Assembly (NCBI GenBank): GCA_031763025.1
Contig: JASSKH010000028.1
Coordinates: forward strand, 6,893,324-6,957,323
Reading direction: 5' to 3'
Length of the DNA stretch: 64,000 nucleotides
Origin: Macrocystis pyrifera
Lineage: Eukaryota; Sar; Phaeophyceae; Laminariales; Laminariaceae
The notes under the pieces: model-generated
Database searches by the model: none
The model's input: only the letters and a program-made list of their open reading frames with translations
Told to the model about the DNA's origin: nothing
In this document: positions 46,492-57,530 of the stretch, in pieces
How the letters are laid out: each line of letters opens with the position of its first letter
How positions within the stretch are numbered: position 1 is the first letter of the stretch
Program-made: the position numbers and the translations under genes

Positions 46492-46722
46492 TCGTTTCTT
46501 GTACAAATACATTTAGTTTGGTTGGCTTTGGGCTATGACGCCAATTGCAGTTTTGGTTGGCTTTGGGCTTTGACGCCAATTGCAGTTACCAGGTATATTG
46601 CAATTGGGGTAATGGCCCAAAGCCAACCAAACTAAATGTTATGACGCCAATTGCAGTTATATTGCAATTGGGGCCATACCCAAAGCCAACCAAACTAAAT
46701 GTATTCGTGTAAGAAACGGTGA
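46492..46722. mobile_element. Palindromic MITE with nested inverted units
   Basis: The outer arms GTTTCTTGTACAAATACATT and AATGTATTCGTGTAAGAAAC are inverted. Inside, TTTAGTTTGGTTGGCTTTGG and its complement occur twice each, alternating with GACGCCAATTGCAGTT and its complement, so the element folds on itself at more than one scale. No coding capacity. Confidence 0.8.
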
Positions 46723-47439
46723 AGGATGTAATAATCGCGTTTATTTGTGAATGTAATGTGAAACGTAAGATCGGGTGACGCAAGAGTAAGAATGGCATTC
46801 GTCTAATAGTAAGGATAACATATTTCATCAGTGCGGGGAGAGAGTGGAGTAGTGCATGGCATGTGGATGATATACAACATACAGGCTGTTGTTTCAAGGA
46901 AGGTTCGGGACAGAGGGGAAAGCAGCAGTGCCGGCAACGACAACGGTTATGGAAATGTTGTATAGTTGCTGGGCGGCCGCGATTTCGATTTAGCCAGCAT
47001 AGGAGTTTGGATGAGACATATTATGTAAATAGTCTTCCAGGCTGCTGTAGTAACGAGGCGGGAGGCCCAGAATGTGGATCTGTCCGCTGTTGAACCCGTT
47101 GGGTAGGTGTGCGGAGAAATAATCGTGATTTTGGGAACTGTGGGAACAATTTGTTGCCTCTCATTCGTCCTGGATGGAGACAATCTGCTTGGCGTACTGC
47201 TTTGGAATTCCGCGAAGCCCTGGAGCAGGCGAAATGGAAAGGAGTCTTCTTGCGCTTGATGATAATGTCTCCGTCTTTGATGGTGGAGTCCGTCAGGCGG
47301 CAGTTGCAGCACTTGCCACCGACCTGGTCGAAGTAAACAGGGTGCGCGGGGCGGGGAGTGGCGTGCAGGGAATGGCGGGGGAGGGGGAGGGGGGGCAGAG
47401 TTCATTATTTGTACTGCTCTACAGCGGCACAACAGCAGT
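46723..47439. other. No recognisable gene
   Basis: Unique-looking. A 136-codon + ORF (47174-47584) has no domain and runs into the CAG-rich repeat; a long minus ORF overlaps. A G-rich stretch lies at 47385-47396. Confidence 0.35.
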
Positions 47440-48106
47440 ACGTAATCGCTTGCTATACGACGGCAGCAGCAGCAGCAGAAGCAGCAAGTACATGCGTAAA
47501 ACGCAACAGGAAAACGGCCAAAATATTTTTTTTAACGTACCAAAACGACCATTTGGGTGCAAAAACGACCAAGAAAAACAGTAATCCGAAAACATAAGAA
47601 CAATCAGTGGATATTGAGGCAGCATTAGCAGTATCAGCAGCAGCAGCAGCAGCCGCAGCCGCAACGGCTTCGAGCAGTGGTTGCGGCAGCATTAGCAACA
47701 TTAGCAGCAGCAGAAGCAGCAATGGATCGCCGCAGCGTTGGCAGCAGTAGCGGCATAGCAAAGATATGATAAAAAAGAAGAAACAAAGTATGTACCCTGG
47801 TATGCCGCGACCGCAAAAACTACGGAATTTCATTGACGAAACAAAAATATGTACACACAAATGACCAGCATGATGTACAACGCAGCAGCAGCACCACAGC
47901 AGCGTAGCAGCGATACGGAAAGAACGAAGCACAAAACGAGAAAAAGCAGTACGTACGCAAAATGCAGCAGCAAAATGACCAAAATATTTTTTCCAGGTAC
48001 CCAAACGACCATTTAGGTACAAAAACGATCAAGAAAAACAATAATCCGAGTACATGCGAACATCCAGTGAATATTGCGGCAGCATTATTAGCATTAGCAG
48101 CAGCAA

Positions 48107-48137
<31 letters not shown>

Positions 48138-48790
48138 GGATCGCCGCAACGTTGGCTGCAGCAGCAGCAGCATAGCAACGATATGAAAAGAAGGAAGAAA
48201 AAAACTATGTACCCTGGTCTGCCGCAATCGCAAAACGTACGGTAATTATTGACGATACAGAAATATGTACACACACACACGAGTGTTCTACACACACAAA
48301 TCACGTCCAGCATGATGTACGGCAACAACGCGCAGCAACACCACAAAAAAAATCGTTGACGATACAGAAATATGTACACACGCACAAGTGTAATAGGCAC
48401 ACAAATCACGTCCAGCATGATGTGTACGGGAACAACGCAGCAGCGCCACAAAACGACAAAACGACCAAGAAACACAATTATCCGAGTACATACGAACATT
48501 CAGTGGATATTGCGGCAGCACTAGCAGCAGAAGCAGCTACAGCATTAGCAGCAGCAGAAGCTGCAATGAATCGCCGCAGCGTTGGCAGCAACAGCGTTGG
48601 CAGCAGCAGCAGCAGCAGCATAGCAACGATATGAAAATATGGAAGAAAAAAAGCATATGATGTACCCCAGTATGCCGCCATCTCGAAACCTACGGAATTT
48701 TATTGACGATCCGAAAATATGTACACTTCCAGCATGATGCACGGCAACAACGCAGCAGCACTACAGCAGCAGCAAGTGCACACAGGAGCA
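47440..48790. repeat. Tandem array of ~440-456-bp CAG-rich units (about 3 copies)
   Basis: Each unit has, in order, CAAAATATTTTTT, CCAAACGACCATTTxGGT, AACAxTxATCCGA, CAGTGGATATTGCGGCAGCA, a run of GCAGCA triplets, GGATCGCCGCA(G/A)CGTTGGC, CATAGCAACGATATGA, GTACCCTGGTxTGCCGC and AAATATGTACACAC. The CAGTGGATATTG landmark recurs at about 47607, 48065 and 48501. Open frames of poly-Ala/Ser/Leu type on both strands come from the GCA runs. Confidence 0.82.
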
Positions 48791-48827
48791 GCAGGTGCAC
48801 AGCAGCAGCACTCATGGCGTGGCGCTG

Positions 48828-48871
<44 letters not shown>

Positions 48872-48880
48872 CGAAAACGA
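48791..48880. repeat. (CAG)n microsatellite
   Basis: A ~39-bp uninterrupted CAG run at about 48827-48866 with looser CAG triplets around it. Confidence 0.85.
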
Positions 48881-49225
48881 GCAGGTACGTAGGGTCACCA
48901 AAACATGTACACACAGAAATCGTGTGCACCGAAAATGCACCACAGTAGCAGCAGCACTCACATCGTTCGGTGCAGCGGTGACGGCGACAGCTGAATCCTC
49001 CGTTCCTTCGCTCACGTCCCGCAAACAGTTGTGCATGTGCGCGTTCGCGTGCACTGTGTAAGAGGAGCCGACGCAACGCACGAAGGGGAAAGAACGAGCA
49101 TGGATGAGTCCAAAAAATAATAAACGCTTTGAGGTAGGTTTGTATGCAAAAAGGCAATTGAAAACCCCAAAAAAACGTACTGGCAACAGACAGCATTCAA
49201 CAATAGACCCAAGACACTCACCACT

Positions 49226-49640
49226 GTCAGCAGTCTCGAGGGAGTACGAGACAGTCCCTTCCTTGATCGGGCGAGCACAGAACCCGCAGTTGGTTGCCCA
49301 ATACAGGATGATCCCGCCACCATCGCACATGAGATCCTCGCAGGTGGCGAAGGCCACGTTTTTGCCACCAGGCGCGGAGTTCTTGGGCGAGTAAGCAAGT
49401 GCTGGTCCGTGCACCGGTCGCAAACAACAGTCGGCACCAGGTCGGTCTTTGTCGTTGCCGCTCTCTTGCCAGAGGGCGAGGACCACGCGCCTCTCGACGA
49501 GGGGGAGGTGAGCTTAGGGGGCGTGGAGAAGGGAGAGGCGGGGGTTGCAGCACCAGCAGGTTCGCCACCGACAGCAGCTTGGCCGCCTACAGCTGCATCT
49601 AGATGCCGTTCGTCGAAGGCGAGACGCCTCTTCTAGGCGT
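49226..49640 (-). CDS. Cysteine-rich exon-like segment (hypothetical)
   Basis: On the minus strand a Pro/Ser/Ala-rich stretch (TPASPFSTPPKLTSPSSRG, ATTKTDLVPTVVCDRC) is followed, in the next frame, by NVAFATCEDLMCDGGG and ILYWATNCGFCARPIKEG. The second frame runs 49486 to about 49226 and ends at GTGAGTGTC, a good 5' splice-site match (GTGAGT). The paired cysteines (CEDLMC, CGFC) with a Trp between suggest a small zinc-binding fold, but no family is recognised. The change of frame near 49430 could mark a small intron, a break, or a wrong choice of frame upstream. GC content is higher than in the flanks. Confidence 0.35.
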
Positions 49641-49935
49641 TGTGCGAAGAGCTGTCTATTGGTTGCAGTTTGCGAAGAAGAAAGAAGAAAGAAAGGTTGT
49701 TTGGCTGTTCGGCTGTTTCAAAGAAGAAGGGCTGTTTGCGAAGAGCTGTCTATCAGTCGGTCTGTCTGCCAAGAGCTAGCAAGTGACAACGACCTCAAAA
49801 ATCGTAATTGTAGTTGTATTTATATCACCGTACAAAATAAAATGAGTAAAATAAATAAAACAAACCACCACCAAGTTAATTTTTCCCTACGAATCACCGT
49901 TCAACCTCCCAGGGCGTTATAAATACATAATATAT
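49641..49935. other. Short duplication, otherwise no gene
   Basis: TGCGAAGAGCTGTCTAT occurs at about 49647 and 49737 with AAGAAGAA-rich sequence between. Confidence 0.5.
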
Positions 49936-50080
49936 TTGACAAGGAAATACATATAGAATACGCGCGTTCGGTTTTATCACAATACTCGTAAAATTCGGTA
50001 AAAATGGAATATAGACGAGACGTATTACGCAGCTTGCAAAGTTGAGTATCAACTATTTAATCAGTCGAACTCACAGCTTA
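49936..50080 (-). repeat. Dispersed repeat RA, copy 2
   Basis: Inverted copy of RA: TTGACAAGGAAATACATATAG, TACGCGCGTTCGGTTTTATC, GCAGCTTGCAAAGTTGAGTA, TCAGTCGAACTCACA. It ends just upstream of LINE fragment L2. Confidence 0.85.
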
Positions 50081-50104
50081 CGTCTTTCAAAATTTACTAA
50101 ATAC

Positions 50105-50850
50105 ATAATATTCGTGTCGCCCTACCCAGCTTTCATACCTAGGAGGCATTATCCACGAGAATGCTGACCTCTCCTTCGAAATCGAGCGATGCATCCGTCT
50201 GATGCGGGCATGCCTCAAACGGTATGGTCCGGAACTGTACGATAGGACGAACGCACCGCTTAGTCTGAAAGTCCGAATGCTGAAGGCCGAGGTGATCGAA
50301 ACCTTGCTGTACGGTTGCGTGACGTGGACCCTCAATACGGAACACTTCGCCAAGCTTCGATCAGCCTACCACGAAGTCCTTCTGCGAGTCATTGGCTTCT
50401 AGCGCCGACTACGCACGGACCTCACCACCCTCTCGTACGCGAAAGCGCTCAGGATATCACGATGCGAAAGTATCGAAACGACCATCCGTAAACGGCTACT
50501 CTTCTTTGCGGGGGCTCTGGTGCGGCAGCACGAGGGGCGATGGCCCAATCGGTTGATGTTGGGGACGATCGCTGGCGGGGAGAGCCCGAAACCAGGCGGG
50601 CAGCTCAAGACTTGGCCTGGGGCCGTTGCTGAGGACCTTAGAGTGTTCAAAGCCACCGAGGGATCAACGGAAGACTCCCCCATAGTCTTTGGAGTTGGGA
50701 CCGCACTGTGACACACTGCAGCAAAACAGACGGGGAACTGGTACCGGGGAATCCTCGAAGCAGCTGAACGGTTCATGGGCAGGTGGCACGAGGCTGAGGC
50801 AAAGCTGAGTAGACAGCGCCGCGCATCCGCTGCGGTTAGTGTCAGAGGGA
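50105..50850 (+). mobile_element. LINE 3'-part fragment L2
   Basis: Begins with the post-RT region ENADLSFEIERCIRLMRACL (matching 3290-3350 of L1), then LSLKVRMLKAEVIETLLYGC and the WTLNTEHFAKLRSAYHEVLL block, a stop at 50400-50402, then SYAKALRISRCESIETTIRK, LGTIAGGESPKPGG, a stop at 50709-50711 and NWYRGILEAAERFMGRWHE. It is 5'-truncated, as is usual for LINE copies. No poly(A) tail or 3' UTR boundary could be fixed. Confidence 0.88.
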
Positions 50851-51480
50851 ACGGGGGGAGGGGTAACAACAAGAGGGGTAGAAGGAACACCGTACAAGTG
50901 TATGGGGGCAGGGGGGGGAACGGGAGGAGTAGAAGAGAAACCGCGGTAGAAGAAAGTAGCAAAGAGACCGCAGACAGTGTAGCAGGTACCAGGCCGACTA
51001 ATAGGTTGGACTTTTTTTTGCTACTCGTACCGCCAACTGCTGCGGCCGTTCGGTATGTATTGGCTTGGTGCTGTGATTTTTTTCCATGACTTGACTTTTT
51101 CCTATATTTTCCCCTTCTTGTCCTTATGAAAGAAGTACTACATAGTGGGTGGGTGACGAGCGTATTTTGGCCCACTCATTCTTTCTCTTTTTACTTAGTT
51201 AAGTGCTCCCCGGGATGCATATTTCCCTTTTTCCTTCCCGTTTCTTCCCCCGTGCACGTCCATTTTGGCTCATGCTCGGGGTATGTGTCTGAGCTTTGGC
51301 TTCCATTTTATTTATTTATTTGGGATCTTCTCCTTTTCTTTTTCGGTTTGGTTTCTTCGTTGCTTCTCTTTCTCTATGGTGTATTTTGGTTGCTGGGCGT
51401 ATGTATGTTGTGTCGGCCGCACCTAGTGCAAAGGCATGGTATTGCGTTAGCTATTAATGCATTACGGTGTGTTATCTCTG
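50851..51480. other. No recognisable gene
   Basis: G-rich then T-rich sequence. The first ~150 bp may be further LINE 3' sequence. Short hydrophobic ORFs at 51126-51488 reflect T-richness. Confidence 0.4.
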
Positions 51481-51686
51481 TGTCGTAGTCTGACCACAGA
51501 GCTCGTATCTTTCTAGGGTGAAGAATCAGCACGGACACTGGGCTTGCTGGATGTCGACGAGTAGAAGAACGGTTTAATGTGAAGAACACACACATATTGT
51601 TCCACTCACCCATCACATCCTTCAACGAAACCGACTTTGGGAGAGGCGTACCCTGGTGTTCTAACGACCTAGACGACCCGTCCAAG

Positions 51687-52514
51687 TTAGTGGTCCACGA
51701 CGCTGGTCCCCATCTCCCTCCCTGCAGTACATCTCCTCCTAGTCGTTTCGTTGTTGGCCCCGTGAAAGAACGGAGCCCGTGTCCTCATCCTCGCATATTT
51801 CCACCCCGCCCCCGGCCACCAAAACCACCTCCACCCCCAGATAATGGAGCCGAACCGAAAGAACCCCCTGACGGTCCACCCCCCCCCGCTCCCCTTCCGC
51901 TCCCTCCTCCTCCAGCTCCTCCTCCACCTCGTCCGAACCCCCCCCCCCGAACCGAAACCGCCCGATGCCGCCCCCCCCCCGCCGGTACTGCTGTTCATGA
52001 CCTGAATGTCGTGCCTAAAACGACACGACTGCCCCAGCGGACACCCCTCACTCTTCCAATGATGGATGCACGTACCGCGTGGGCATCCAGACGCCTCCAA
52101 CTCTCTTACTCTCGTTGAAACGCCAAGCGCTTGTGTCGCCCGTGCCAGCTGTCGCGGATACATAACTCCTCGCGTGCCCTTCTTCTTCCCCGACGGACCT
52201 CCTCCTCCCTCTCCACTCCTCTTCTTCGATCCCCCCATCACTGATTGCAATACCACCTGTTGCTGCACCCCTCTAATTCGATCAGTTGCTGAGCGAGTCC
52301 TCGGAAATTTTGGCGGCGGCAATTCCGGAACACTCTGACCCAGGATGGGTGGACCATTCGGAAAAGCCGACTTTATGGCGGCCGCTACGTCTCCGACCCC
52401 TTTTGACACGTCCACAAAATCCTGATCAATCGACGCGGTGATCGCATCAGATATATGGAGCCCGAATTCTCCTGCGAGGACGTCCTGGTATCTCGCTGCG
52501 TACGCGAACAACAA
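51687..52514 (-). pseudogene. Gag-like frame with CCCH zinc finger (DIRS fossil)
   Basis: A 275-codon frame. The middle has basic and Gly-rich sequence (GGGGPSGKKKGTRG) and then CIHHWKSEGCPLGQSCRFRH, which fits a C-x8-C-x5-C-x3-H zinc finger, an RNA-binding type. The C-terminus is Gly/Arg/Trp-rich. Retroelement gag proteins usually carry CCHC knuckles, so a CCCH type is less common. Assignment to gag rests on position after the terminal sequence and on RNA-binding features. Confidence 0.6.
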
Positions 52515-53521
52515 TTGTCGAATCTCACGCAGTTCCTGAATAAAAACCCCGCTCGAGCGTATTACCCCAAAACAACCTCGAAACCCCTCCTCAATGCTGC
52601 GAAACGGTCTTGAACAGTCACCTTCACTCCCGGCAGCATCGCTGTGTCCACCGATCCCCCCCCCAGACCCCTTTCTTTGGCGCGAACTGATTGATGCGGA
52701 CCCCGGAGCACGTTGTTAGCATCTTCAACACAGCGTCGTTCACCACCAGATCTTCGTCGAGCATTTATTGAATACACTCCTTGGTGAACGACTGCACTAC
52801 TGCTGCCATCGCTTAAAATCGTTTGGTGCAGTCCTTGCTCCATGCTGTTATTCGTCGCTTCGCTGCCTCCTTTTCTTCTATTGCCTCATTGGGATTCGAC
52901 ACGACACCCAACCCATCGTCCTGAGATCCCCCCCCCCCCCGCCAAATGAGCCCCCTCCCCAACTCCCGGTTGATTATGTTGCAAGGCGTTGACTTGCTCA
53001 GCCAACCCTTGAATCATTGAAAGAGCAACCGCGAGCTGTTCGATGATCGTAGTTATGCGGAGGGAATGTTCGTGGATCTGATCTACCGCTGGTATCGGTA
53101 TCCCAACACCCTCTCCGGCGATCCCCCCCAATGCCACCTTGACCAGTCCCTGCACCCTCTCCAATAGCTACATTCTCCCCATCCCCGTCGACCTCACCTC
53201 AGGCATGCGCCACGTCCTCACTGCCCGCAGCCGCAGCAAGGGCAGCAGCGTTCACCTCTCCCGCATTGGCATCTGCTCGGCTGCCGCAGCAGCATTCTCC
53301 GAGTCTAAATCGGCAGCTACGATCGCAAATCATTCCCCGCGGCGGCCGCTGCCGCTACATCAACAGCACCTGCCGCACCCACACTCACCCCCACGTTACC
53401 CGACTCTCCTTCCCGTGCCGCGCCGCCGAAGACCGCACTGCCACCTACCGGATGTGCTTTCTTCCAAGCCTCGGCAGCAGCTGCTGCTGCTTCTTGCGCG
53501 CTCGTGTGGTGACTCATTCTT

Positions 53522-53742
53522 CTGTCAACTCGCCAACTTTCTAAGGATATCAAGCCCCCGCTGCTCGTACCCCCACGAGTAGAGTACTACGGTAGATGGT
53601 CTTCTTCCTCACTGGTCTTCTTCCTCACTGCTGTGTCAACCCTTCCCAGGCTGTTTCCCTAGTTCAACCAACTGCACTCGTCATGAACTATATGCACCTC
53701 TTGCCCATCCCTTCTGTCCAAGCATGCCAACGATTCAATACC
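53522..53742. repeat. DIRS family terminal sequence, copy beside gag
   Basis: Same ~210-bp sequence as 22862-23072, carrying CCCACGAGTAGAGTACTACG, TCTTCTTCCTCACTGGTCTT and ATGAACTATATGCACCTC. Confidence 0.88.
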
Positions 53743-53819
53743 TCTCCACAAACCCCAGATTTCCTCCGTTCAATCTTCTACTTTTGTAGCTTGCGGTTTT
53801 ATAAAAAACTGAAAAAGCT

Positions 53820-53945
53820 CGTCAGCTGTGAGTTCAACCGATCAGTCGATACTCAACTTTACAAGCTGCGTGAACCGTTCGCGCGTTTTCCTTTATTTCC
53901 CTCGGGCTTGACTACTGGCCAGTGACTCCCCTGGATGCCACCAGG
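53820..53945 (+). repeat. Dispersed repeat RA, copy 3
   Basis: GTCAGCTGTGAGTTCAACCG, ATACTCAACTTTACAAGCTG and the end block CCAGTGACTCCCCTGGATGC; the middle is shorter than in RA1. Confidence 0.8.
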
Positions 53946-55441
53946 GTCTCTGTCGATCATGCAGGCATACGGTTGCTGGTAGGTTCAACCGAACACAATG
54001 CTAGAATATGTGTGCCCGAACTCGGAAATTTTAATTAACTCTATATTCTTGTACGAATTACAGAACTCGGAAATTTTAATTGTTAATTTGTGCGTTTTGA
54101 CCAGATTGCATCCCCGAATCGGAATTTTTGAAAAAAGCAATTAATGCAGTCTTCCCGCTTCTCTCCCCCCTCCGAAGTACAGCAGTTATAATAATGTTGA
54201 AAGCCAGGCGATGATTCGCCAAAATGTATTGTTGGATAGTTTAGAGTAAATTTCGTTGGGCTGTATAAAGGCACGCAGAGACATATACTCTCGGGCGAAT
54301 ACGTACCATTATCGACCGGGGCTATATATACAGCTTATATATCGCACATACAGCACAGACTAATAATGCAAAAAAAAAAACTCTCCTTCCCGACCTCTGA
54401 TAAAAAACCTTGATCTCTCCCGATCTCCCTCCGATTCCGAAGCAGAGTTTTTTTTCGTAGTTTGGATATACTGATGTAGACCATACCACGCCGCGGGCAT
54501 CTTGTAGCCCCCTACACCGCGGCTCCGGATGATGATTCCGAGGCCGTCATCTACGTTCACTGGCCTTCCCCAACACGAAGCAGGTTGGTTGACCGTGGCT
54601 TGAATCTATGTCGAGAGTCAAGATAAAAGGAAGTGTCATCGCATGATGAGCTGATGTTTCTCTGCGTGTTATGTATATTTTAGGAGAAAGCAAATTGCCC
54701 CGCGTGAAAAAATAATGATATCTTTCGTCGGTGCTGGTGCTGAAGAGAGTAGCTATCATATCTACCAGGTGCTTATTATAGTAGCTATAGACGACTCCAG
54801 CTGGCGTACTCTACGTATACGCTTACCTCACAGCCATACCACCGAGTGCTATACTGTGCTGCTGTGGGACCGTATATGCGCGAGGTGGGAGCAAGGCCAG
54901 AGGGCCATAGTGTGACGTCTTGCCACTCAAGCAAGGAAGGGTGAACAGCTACGCCAACTAAAAATTGTGGGGGACGTGTTGCGGCGTTCTGCCTGTGAAA
55001 TGGTGGCCAAGAGCTTGAAGAAAAAAAAACTCGTGAAAGCACTGACTGGTTGAAGGACGACTTTGTTAGGTAAAAGGAGGGCCGTTATTACGAACAACTG
55101 CAAATAGCACCGACCATACTTTCTGAAAACGAAATGGTATTTATGTAATAATACATACATCAGTAACCTACCCGACATGCAAAAGTTCGTAACAGAAACA
55201 AACGCAAAAAGAACAAACGTCCGGGCAAGTAACCGGCAACGATAATACCGACCACGCGACACGAAAAGTTATGTATGTTTATTGTTTCGACGAGTACACC
55301 GGACAGAGTACATACTTATTATAGTATACACTAAAAACATGTGGACGTCAGGTACATAGTTACGTAGAGTAAATGTGGGCGGCCAACACTGCAGTCCATA
55401 GCCGTGCCAAGCAAATATAGAACTACTTATAGATATATCGA
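53946..55441. other. No recognisable gene (about 1.5 kb)
   Basis: A short duplication AACTCGGAAATTTTAATT lies at about 54018 and 54064. AT-rich TATATA stretches occur near 54320-54345. ORFs are short and unsupported. Confidence 0.45.
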
Positions 55442-56625
55442 TCTCTGAGCGTGCTCAGTTGGTACATCCCTGGCCTCTTAGAGCTCCCACTTGGAAAGCG
55501 CCTCCTTTTATTACTTGCCGGACCTTTCCAGCGGGTCTTTGTTTTCTCCGTTTCTCGTCGTACTTTCAGTCCTTCTTTCCTTTTTTCTTCTTTCGTTTCG
55601 TGTGCGTGCGTGCATTTCGATCTCTGAGCGTGCTCGGTTGGTATATCCCTGGCCTCTCAGAGCTCCCACTTGGGAATCGCCTCCTTTTACTACGTGCCGG
55701 ACCTTTCCAGCGGGTCTTTGTGTTCTCTATTTCTCTTGGCACTTTCAGTCCTTCTTTCCTTTTTTCTTCTTTCGTTTCGTGTCCGTGCGTGTCCTCGGAG
55801 CACGGCATGGCGGGCGAACTCGGCGCCGTCGCAGGTGTCGGCGGATGGTGGCCGGTAGAGAGGGGGGACTGCAAGGAGCGTGGTCGCCGGTTTCGTGGCT
55901 AGGCGTCGCGTGTACCTTGAAACACGAGGGAAGCATGAATGGGCTCTGTCTGGCCTCCATATGTGGTTTCTGATAGAGTATCTACGAGTTTGAAAGTGTC
56001 GTTCGGGATTGCAAGATAAATTCAAGCGGTGCTTATTTTTGCGGCCGGGCTTGAAGCTCAAAGAGAGAGGTACGCAGGCTGAGCACCAACATTGTCGAGT
56101 TGGCGAACCACGGGCACGGTGAGCACCGGGCCTCACGCGAGGCGGGCGACGGGGCTCACTGTGGCAGAGAGTGAGGGAAGCTTTGCCCGGACCGAATCGG
56201 TGGCGAGATCGTTGCGAGAGGAGCGGGCGGCGTACGGGGCTGAGAGAGAAGCTCTGCTGTTTGATTTTTTTTCTCTCTTCTTTTTTGTTTTTGACCGGTA
56301 TAAGGTTCTCCAATCAGGCAGTAAATTAGCACACGAAAGGGGACGGGGATTTGTTTTCTTTCAAAATTTTTCGGTTTCATTTTCATTGTTTTCGCTGTGC
56401 TGCTGTGCCGTCCTGTGCTTTATCTTTCGTACATACGAGTACGAGTACAGACACAGAGCACATATTATATCGAAAGAAGAAAATAACTACCCTACCTGAG
56501 GTATGAATGTACATACGACATGTGAGCGAGCGTAGCGGAAACCGCCCGCGACGCGACGCGCGTGTGGCGTCCGAGCTGTTTTCTCCTGAAGCATGGCGGC
56601 GGGACTCTTGGCTGCAGGTAGGACC
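55442..56625 (+). repeat. Dispersed repeat RC, copy 2 (with internal ~180-bp duplication)
   Basis: Inverted relative to RC1 (279-1316). Its first ~180 bp (55442-55618) is repeated at once (55619-55799): both start GATCTCTGAGCGTGCTC and run through the CCTTCTTTCCTTTTTTCTTC tract. The conserved peptide block ARRATGLTVAESEGSFARTE is at 56130-56200. A partial extra copy of the pyrimidine-tract portion follows at 56668-56795. Confidence 0.85.
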
Positions 56626-56667
56626 CTGATTTCAACCACCCGGGTGCCCGGCGGGTATACCAGTCAG

Positions 56668-56795
56668 GGTCCTCCATGAGGTCTTTGTTTCTCCATTTCT
56701 CTTGGCGCTTTCGGTTATTTTTTCCTTTTTTCTCCTTTCGCTTCGTGTGCGCGCGTGTAATCGGAGCACTGCACCGCGGGCGAGCCCGGCGCCGT
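56668..56795 (+). repeat. Partial RC copy
   Basis: GTCTTTGTTTCTCCATTTCT, CTTGGCGCTTTCGGTTA and GGGCGAGCCCGGCGCCGTCT match the early part of RC2 (about 55720-55830), same orientation, directly after RC2. Confidence 0.75.
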
Positions 56796-57278
56796 CTATT
56801 AGAGATGTTACTTGTTAATAGTCATCATAGTTGTTACTCGGTAACACGTACGTCATCTGGCATACATTTACGCTTTTTTAAGTACAACGGACAGTTTTCC
56901 AGTCTGTGAGTAGTAGCAGTATACAGCAGCATCAGTCTTACAATATCTACTGCTGTGCACTCGTACACATTGCAGAATAGGTCTCGTGGGTCTACTGTAT
57001 TACGTACGTACATAATCTACAGGAGCACATGTACTACAGTAGTACCTGGTACGTGCGCTCTGCTAAATAAATGGAAAGGGTATCTTCAGTATCCCGCCGG
57101 GACCAGTAGCATAGTTTTAGTCTGGTTGAAGTAACAACATAGGCTACAAGAGGGTCATGAGTACGTACCCCAAGAGATACTGATTTTTGCAGTAGAACTG
57201 CGGGTCTCCGTGTTGTTTTATATTGAACTGAATGCAAGGGTATTTCCCTATTTTTGTTTTTGAACGAATTGTAGGGGT
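56796..57278. other. No recognisable gene
   Basis: Unique-looking sequence with short ORFs only. Confidence 0.4.
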
Positions 57279-57530
57279 CGTCCTGTGTCGATGCCGCAGA
57301 TCCTGTCCCGGGGTTTGCCCGTGGTTGTCCTTCCGCTATCGTGAGCGTGTGGACCTCCTTCAGCTGACGGTTGGTCTCTGTGTACTCTGTTTTGGGCTCG
57401 GCTCGTGTGGAGGCACGAGTCAGCCACAGCCCTCGAGAAGCTGACATGACCCCTGGTGAAGCAGGCGGTGATGTCTCAGCTGATACTCCGGTGATGCCAA
57501 ACGATGATGATCCAGCTGATGATCCGGTGG
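57279..57530. repeat. Duplicated segment D, copy 2
   Basis: Matches 6918-7168, same orientation. It lacks the long 24-bp minisatellite seen in copy 1, having only the first GATGATGATCCAGCTGATGA part. Confidence 0.75.

Larger units (their letters stand above)
51687..53742 (-). mobile_element. DIRS-family gag-half fossil
   Basis: Minus strand. Terminal sequence (53522-53742) first, then an Ala-rich N-terminal frame (MSHHTSAQEAAAAAAEAWKK, starting about 53517), a helical region with IIEQLAVALSMIQGLAEQV (52886-53164), and a 275-codon frame (51687-52514) with a CCCH zinc finger. The terminal sequence is the same as beside the DIRS recombinase at 22862-23072, in the same orientation, so gag and pol halves belong to one family. 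No pol region follows here. The piece is broken at several places. Confidence 0.75.

Noticed and set aside
47440-48790. Long poly-Ala/Leu/Ser ORFs on both strands as genes
   Set aside because: They follow the GCA triplet tracts of a tandem repeat and differ between units.
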